Shown in pieces: positions 58,457 to 64,000 of a stretch of 64,000 nt of DNA. The notes beneath the pieces are model-generated. The model had not been told where the DNA came from. It did no database searches and saw only the letters and a list, made by a program, of their open reading frames with translations. The translations under genes and the position numbers were made by a program. Position 1 is the first letter of the stretch. Each line of letters opens with the position of its first letter. This stretch comes from Odiellus spinosus (Eukaryota > Arthropoda > Arachnida > Opiliones > Phalangiidae): contig OY987226.1 in the NCBI GenBank assembly GCA_963920705.1, positions 30,566,424 through 30,630,423 on the forward strand, given 5' to 3'.

Positions 58457-60127
58457 ATGTCAAGCTGGGGTAGGAAATGTGCCGTATTGGGTTGTAAAAG
58501 TAGTGATAGAGATAATAGGGAGTGGAAATTAGAAAAATGTCAAGATCATTCTGATCCTGGCCAAGGCTTAACAGTGTTACATAAAGATTGCCCTTGCAAA
58601 GCCCCATGCTCATTGCATATATTTCCCAAAAATTAAATATTAAAAAAACGATGGTTGGAAGCGCTCGACAGACCAAATTATGTACCAGGAAAAAATGCTG
58701 TTGTAAGTATTTGTTACGGAAGTAAAACCTTTTTACCCATAGTAATTATTAAACGTTACAAACTGTATTTAAGTATGCTCACTTCATTTCATTGTGAGAA
58801 AGCCCACTGAACGCTACCCCATTCCCAGCATTGACCTGGATATGGAATGGAAGCCAAATCGTAAACTTAAAAGATCTCTTAATTCCAGCTCTACTGACGA
58901 TAATACACCATCAAAAAAATCATGTACAGAAGATGACTTGGACAGTGCCAGAGATATAAATACATCGAGTTCAACCGCTAATAACTCCATTTTTGAAATA
59001 TCTCACTCCACTTCTTTTGGATCAGGAATGGAAAATGAAAGTTTTAATATGTCAGATGTGTCAGTTACCAGTGAGATACAACCTATTTGCATATGCTCAA
59101 AAAAAGTAATGATTTCGTTCGGAACGCAGTATGAAAATCCTATAGAGACAACTAACAGTCAAACTCAGTGGCAAGACCCATCTTTGTTAGGTCACAACTA
59201 TTCCGATCAACGTCTCTTAAAACCACTTTCAAGTCACAATATTGCAATTCAAGTTGAAATGCACGAATACCATCGTGTTAGTTTTACACGGGTTTGGATC
59301 TTGGCCGTTTTGAGAAGCTAGTGGAAGTTTTATCTAAAAATACAATCAATGTTCCTTGTTCAATGGAATTAAGAGATCAAATATTTTTGGTGCTTATCAA
59401 ACTTAGGCTAAACCTTCTGTTTCAAGATTTGGGTCGTAGGTTTTACATTTCCGGATCTCTTGCTGGTAGAATATTTAAATACTGGTTGGATGTCATGTAC
59501 GATAAGCTTTCGGATTTGATATGTTGGTTACCTCGTGAAACTATTTATAGTAGTTCACCAACAACCTTCAAAGTGAATTACCCATTGACAACTTGCGTCA
59601 TCGATTGTACAGAAGTGTTTGTACAAAGACCCAGGAAATTAAGAGCAAGAGCGTTAACTTATTTCAATTACAAGAGTCACAATACTATGAAGGCATTCAC
59701 AGCAATAGCGCCAAATGGTTATATTATGCTAATTTCTCGTTGTTTTGGAGGGAGAACAAGTGATAATTTTATCACAAGGGACTGCGGTTTTTACAAATAC
59801 TTATTACCTGGTGATGAAGTAATGGCAGACCGGGGTTTCACTGTAGCTGAAGACCTTGAATTCATTCAAGTTAAACTTAATATTCCTGCGTTTACTAGAG
59901 GTAAGGATCAGTTAGAAGAGGAAGACGTTACCAAGACTAGGCGAATAGCCACTGTAAGGATAGAGGTTGAAAGAGTTATAGGAAAGCTGAAAAACTATAG
60001 AATATTAAAAGGAGTTTTACCATTGACATTTGCAAAAAAAGTGGATAAAATTATGACAGTGTGCGGAGCTTTATGTAATTTGCAATCTACTATTGCTGGT
60101 AAAAATTCAAAAAATTCAATAAAATAG
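58457..60127 (+). pseudogene. ISL2EU-like THAP/DDE transposase, broken
   Basis: Exon 1 (58457-58706) encodes the first part of a THAP domain (CAVLGCKSS, HIFPKN, RWLEALDRPNY) with a premature TAA at 58634-58636. A 67-bp intron (GTATTT..TTTAAG) leads to exon 2 at 58774, completing THAP with CSLHF and PTERYPIPS. A Ser/Asn-rich linker follows. A one-base deletion near 59281 shifts the frame; the rest (59294-60127) is an open DDE domain of the DDE_Tnp_4 type. Its landmarks are CVIDCTEVFVQRP, FGGRTSDNFI, VMADRGFTV and the terminal RIEVERVIGKLK (acids D, D, E). The THAP stop and the frameshift disable it. Confidence 0.8.
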
Positions 60128-60220
60128 AATTTAATTTTTAACAATTTTTTATTGGTTCTTAAAATAAATTTGTACTTTGTCAGAAAAATTATAAATATCA
60201 CAATGAAATACCACAATTTG

Positions 60221-61551
60221 CTAATTAACATAGCAATTGTTTTTGTAAAAAGAACTTAAAAATGGCAATTTTAGTTTTTTGTTATGAAATGCATCCACAA
60301 TAAATGGCAACATATGACTAGCATACACATGTCTCATTTTTTTTAACATTTGCTCCATATATTTTTCATTGTAAGGGTCTTCCAATTGAATTTTCATTTC
60401 ACTATGAAATATGTAAAAATAGCAGAGACATCTCTTCGTGCAAAAAAGTTGTATTTGTATTTGAAGATAGTAACCATTTTTTCCATTCTCATGTAAATAA
60501 TATTGCCCATTTTTATCCAATCTAACATCATATTTGTTGCTCTTAATTAGGGTTTTCAGATCTTGTGTTGCTGGACATTTCAATTCAAGTATTTTATCAT
60601 GACTAATGAGGCCGTCAGGGCTAGCGCTTAACCATGGTTCTGTTTCCGAAATCACTGTTCTCACTTGTTCGACTCATACAAGATTTTCATCACTAAAAAT
60701 GTTTCTTGCTACAGGCTCCATATTGTTGCCGTGAATGGTTGCACTATTTCCTCGAAATATTGGGAAAACATGTTTTTTAATGAAATTTTGTGGTGACGTA
60801 GTAGTTTTCTTGGGAATTGTATTCGTCTCGTTTCGCTCCATAATGCACTCTCTCCTTGTTTGATAGTTTCTTGTTTCAATTTTTCAATACTGCGGTCTCC
60901 GATATCAATAAATGTCTTAAAGAAACTTTGGCATACATTGCATTTCAAAGATCCAGATGAAAGTGGTTCATCAGAATTTATGTCGTGGGAACCATGAACG
61001 ATAGAGTTTGAAAAATTTGGTCTTTTTGATGGACTGAGAATATTTTGAGTTATAGGATTTTCAATAATTTTTGTTGATAAAACATCATTAATGATTGATC
61101 CTGGTAAAGAAACCAATTCGGCTAAATCTGATTTTAAAAAATGTTTTCTCAGAGATTCGTGAGTATAAAATTGTAGAGGCATTTTATTTTCTTTTACTAT
61201 TTCTTTTTGATTTTTAGAAAACTCAATTTCTACAAAAGCTTGTGGCTCTATTTTTCTTTTGGTTCCCAAGTTCCATTGATTTTGTCCGTCAGTGCACGAT
61301 GGTCCTTTCTCTAACTCGGAATTCCAAAAATCTACTTTGAACATTAATGCTGTGACGTGGCTACATACTTTAGCTTTTTCCGCCATACATGTGCAAAAAG
61401 CTGTAAGAATTGTCCCTTCAGGTGTTGAAACAAACCAGGCACGATGGTCCTTTTTTCTTAAGGTCTGCGATGGGGTTATGTCACCTCTCAATGCCACTAA
61501 ATCCTCAGAAACTTTGGCCAACATCAATTTTCCCACCCAGCCACTTTCCAA
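60221..61551 (-). pseudogene. YqaJ-nuclease protein with SWIM finger, right copy
   Basis: Same protein as at 41128-42291. SWIM finger and linker are intact (61551 down to about 60830). A 26-bp deletion after ETRRI then removes the start of the nuclease domain and shifts the frame. A TGA also interrupts the segment after IFSDENLV. The downstream block (60664-60221) is open and retains WLSASPDG, LELKCPA and about 50 C-terminal residues that the left copy lost. It converges on the transposase gene with under 100 bp between stops. Confidence 0.78.
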
Positions 61552-62469
61552 ATAATTACTGGCTTGTAAACTTTTCTCGCATCCGTTGGCTGCTCGTCAC
61601 AAGCTCGTGAATGAAGTACATAGTTAGATATCTTTTCTTTAGTTATTTTCGGGCAGTTTTCCATATCATCATACCATTCCTCTTTTGGGATCAATGATGG
61701 ATTTTTAAATGATGCAGTTCCTAATACATGTATTGAAAGAGTAAGCCTTGGTGTATCGTCAATTTAATAGACTAAAAAGATAATACTTATTTTTAGCATT
61801 TCGTTTTCCATTTTGAAATTTACTCCCCTTTCTTGAGCTAGAAAATAATACACTTAAATTCATATAGTCTTTCATCCCATTTGAAGTTTCATAAGTAGTT
61901 ATAACATTATTGGAAATTACCTTTTGATTCTTAGAACTTTCTTAGAACGTCGCCATTTTTATAACTTTAAGAAGTTCTGAATTTTTGCAGTAGATGGCGT
62001 TGACAAAAAACTACATATATCCAAAAACTGGGCGGTGACCTCGTAAAACGCGTATAGCCGGGGAATGAGGGAAGAGGCAATCATGTTTACGTTTCTCACC
62101 TACGTCATTTTTAACCACTCCCTCGCAGTAGAATTCAAAAAACCAAAACTTCATACTTCGTTAAAACAATCAATTTCCGAGTTATTTAAATATCGTTTTG
62201 GAAAAAAAAATGAGACGATATCTGGTTAAACCAAAGCTTGGATTTTCAGTAGGTAACCCCGATTTTTCAAATAAACTGTCAGTATTCCTTTAAATAAACT
62301 ATTTAAAAACAATATTAAAATATCTTCGAGATAGATAGTTTTACATCACGTGATAAATCAACTACTATCGCGCCATCCAGATTTTAAAAATAATTTTACG
62401 ATCTGGAATTTGAAGGTTCGGAACGTACCAACGGCTGTCTTCAGTTTTAAATTTTAGTATTCAATAACA

Positions 62470-62663
62470 ATGGAAAACATTGTGTTTATCGTAATTGTAA
62501 AAACTACAGTAAATGTAATAAATCGTACAATCGTGGAGTAAAATATTATCCAGTACCAAAACCAATTAAAAATCTTCAGAAGTGTTTGCTGTGCATAGAA
62601 GCAATCAATCGAAAAGATATATTAACACATTATGATATTAAATCAAATAATCATGTTTTGTGA
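62470..62663 (+). pseudogene. Orphan THAP-like exon, right copy
   Basis: An open stretch with KHCVYRNCKNYSKCNK, VKYYPVPKP, CLLCIEAIN then TGA. Cysteine spacing and the PVPKP segment recall THAP domains, but the distal Cys-His pair is absent. It lies outside the ISL2EU-like TIRs, so it is a fragment of another element or a broken host gene. Confidence 0.3.
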
Positions 62664-63615
62664 TAATTATGGTCACTGTGGAAACTATTTTTGAACATTT
62701 TAGTTTTCGGATTTTTTGTGTGTAAAATATCTCTTTTTCTAAAACAAGCGCGCGAAAACTGAAGATCCAGGTGCGCTTAGCGGGAGATAGTTTGGGGTTT
62801 CATAGAGCCACGTGGGATGAGGGGTTTAAGAGTGACGTCAAACCCGTTTCTACCCCCTTTCTTGGACCACGTTTTTCACTATTCAAGAAACTATTGAAAA
62901 GAAATTCTTCGGGTACGCGCGAAAAAAAAAATCTAATGTTGTTTCCCTCTATGGTAAGAGGGCGACAAATGATGTGTCTCAAAGTACGTCACAAATATTT
63001 TACCCCAGTTCCCCTTTTTGTTTCCCCCCCTAACACTCCCGTCTGTGGGTGGTGAGCCTCTCGAATGGGGTCGGTATTGCGTTCCCATTTCTATTCCTGT
63101 GCTTATTATTCCATGCCTTTACATAAGTATAAATACCAATGGGGCCATTTAGCGTCCCGAAATCACAACTCAAAACTGAGAAAAGGCCTTAAGTGATAGA
63201 TAAAAAATCACTTCTTATTTCCCTTTAACTTTATAAGTTATTTGCAGTGATCGAAAGGAAAGTGCCTGAATGTGCTACAAAAGGGTTAAACGTATGCTTA
63301 ACTGAACTTTAATAATTATGTCTAAAAATCTCAACAAAAATTGTATATGTTAAACAGTAGAAATATATGTAATATTCACTGAATTCGAGCTAATAGGGAG
63401 AAAGGTAGTTCGAAATGATTTATAGTATTTATTGTGTATGAGTCCTTCTCATGGTTATAAAAAACAATAATGACTGATTGACTAGTTTTACGAAGTAATA
63501 TAGAGAGAGGGGCCCTGAAAGGGTTAGAGAAATCTGAAAATATTATCTTAACCAGTTTTATTAATTTTATTTAAAATTTATAGAACCTAAGCATATTATA
63601 TAGAATCCGAATATA

Positions 63616-64000
63616 CAGGGTGTTTTAGAAAGGTCTGGAAAAAATGAAGGGGGTTCTTCGTGGGGTCAGACTGAGTGAAAAAGGTTTATGAACCTTTAGT
63701 CTCACGCGCTGCGTTGCGTAGTTATGAGCCCTTGAAAATAGTCCTCAAAAATACGAAAAACGACCGAAAGGTGTAGGTAAGATTGTGCCTTTGACCATTA
63801 TTGTTTTTCTATTTAATTGTGCATAAGCTAATTATCGAGAGAAAAGTTAAACAAGGTGTTTATTTACTAAAAAAAGCGTATCAACATGTTTAGAAGTGTG
63901 CAATCATAAACTTTGGTCAGAAGTACTTGAACTCAAAGTGTGGTTTATTACGTGTGTTGCGTGTGTTGAAAAGGGAATTTTACAAGACACCATTAATTAC
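63616..64000 (+). mobile_element. Start of a second DD41D mariner, cut by window end
   Basis: CAGGGTGTTTTAGAAAGG preceded by TA and then the same 385 bp as the right arm of the mariner at 36689-39069, reversed. It continues past the window. Confidence 0.85.

Larger units (their letters stand above)
58314..62009. mobile_element. ISL2EU-like DNA transposon, right copy, two genes
   Basis: The ends TTTTGTCGCCATCTACAGC (left) and GTAGATGGCGTTGACAAAA (right, inverted) form imperfect TIRs differing by a 3-bp indel. Inside, a THAP plus DDE transposase (plus strand) converges on a YqaJ/SWIM protein (minus strand), the gene pair known for ISL2EU elements of the IS5/Harbinger assemblage. Both genes carry lesions. 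Its right 2.1 kb is part of the inverted duplication. Confidence 0.7.
59954..64000 (-). repeat. Right arm of 4-kb inverted duplication
   Basis: Reverse complement of 38685-42751. It begins within the transposase gene and runs to the window edge, so its outer end is not visible. Small differences (a 26-bp deletion, a few substitutions) exist between the arms. Confidence 0.9.

Overview
The window looks like nuclear DNA of an animal, most likely an arthropod. It is AT-rich, has GT-AG introns and polyadenylation signals, and is packed with eukaryotic transposable elements (P/THAP, ISL2EU-like, DD41D mariner, Ty3/Gypsy, non-LTR, Penelope-like traces, many foldback MITEs). I see no bacterial operon, rRNA, tRNA or CRISPR array. 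The only candidate host-type genes are a broken RING-finger gene (about 9.0-10.0 kb) and an intronless PIM-type kinase gene with a premature stop (21.8-22.6 kb).

Layout. 0-3.6 kb: diverged direct repeats around a foldback, no gene. 3.6-7.4 kb: a decayed P-type transposon (THAP transposase, minus strand). 7.4-11.3 kb: hairpin element, exon-like remnants, RING gene, a 214-bp MITE. 11.36-19.42 kb: a young Ty3/Gypsy retrotransposon with nearly identical LTRs, inserted in the 5' tip of a Helentron/DINE-like element whose body follows to 20.76 kb. 21.4-22.8 kb: kinase locus. 24.75-30.85 kb: a second copy of the same Helentron-like element, in which its 14-bp minisatellite has grown to about 2.2 kb and a 2.7-kb foreign block sits inside. 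33-36.4 kb: MITEs, 170-bp tandem repeats and a third, inverted copy. 36.7-39.1 kb: a palindromised DD41D mariner. 38.7-42.75 kb and 59.95-64.0 kb: two arms of a 4-kb inverted duplication carrying ISL2EU-like sequence (YqaJ nuclease gene; the transposase is long only in the right copy). 43.4-45.2 kb: a large foldback. 46.7-58.3 kb: a two-ORF non-LTR retrotransposon split in its 3' UTR by an apparently intact 5.67-kb P-type transposon. 63.6 kb to the end: start of another mariner.

The most interesting unit is the P-type element at 52,482-58,151. It has 38-bp perfect terminal inverted repeats, a 7-bp target duplication and an open two-exon THAP transposase gene (898 residues). On the opposite strand it carries a second gene that I could assemble from six in-phase exons into 418 residues of unknown function. 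Between the two convergent genes lie two 31-bp insertions made only of the element's own terminal tips. Each has its own 7-bp target duplication, and a paralogous empty site lies about 100 bp away.

All calls come from reading the sequence; no database search was run. Family names rest on motifs and recalled family features.
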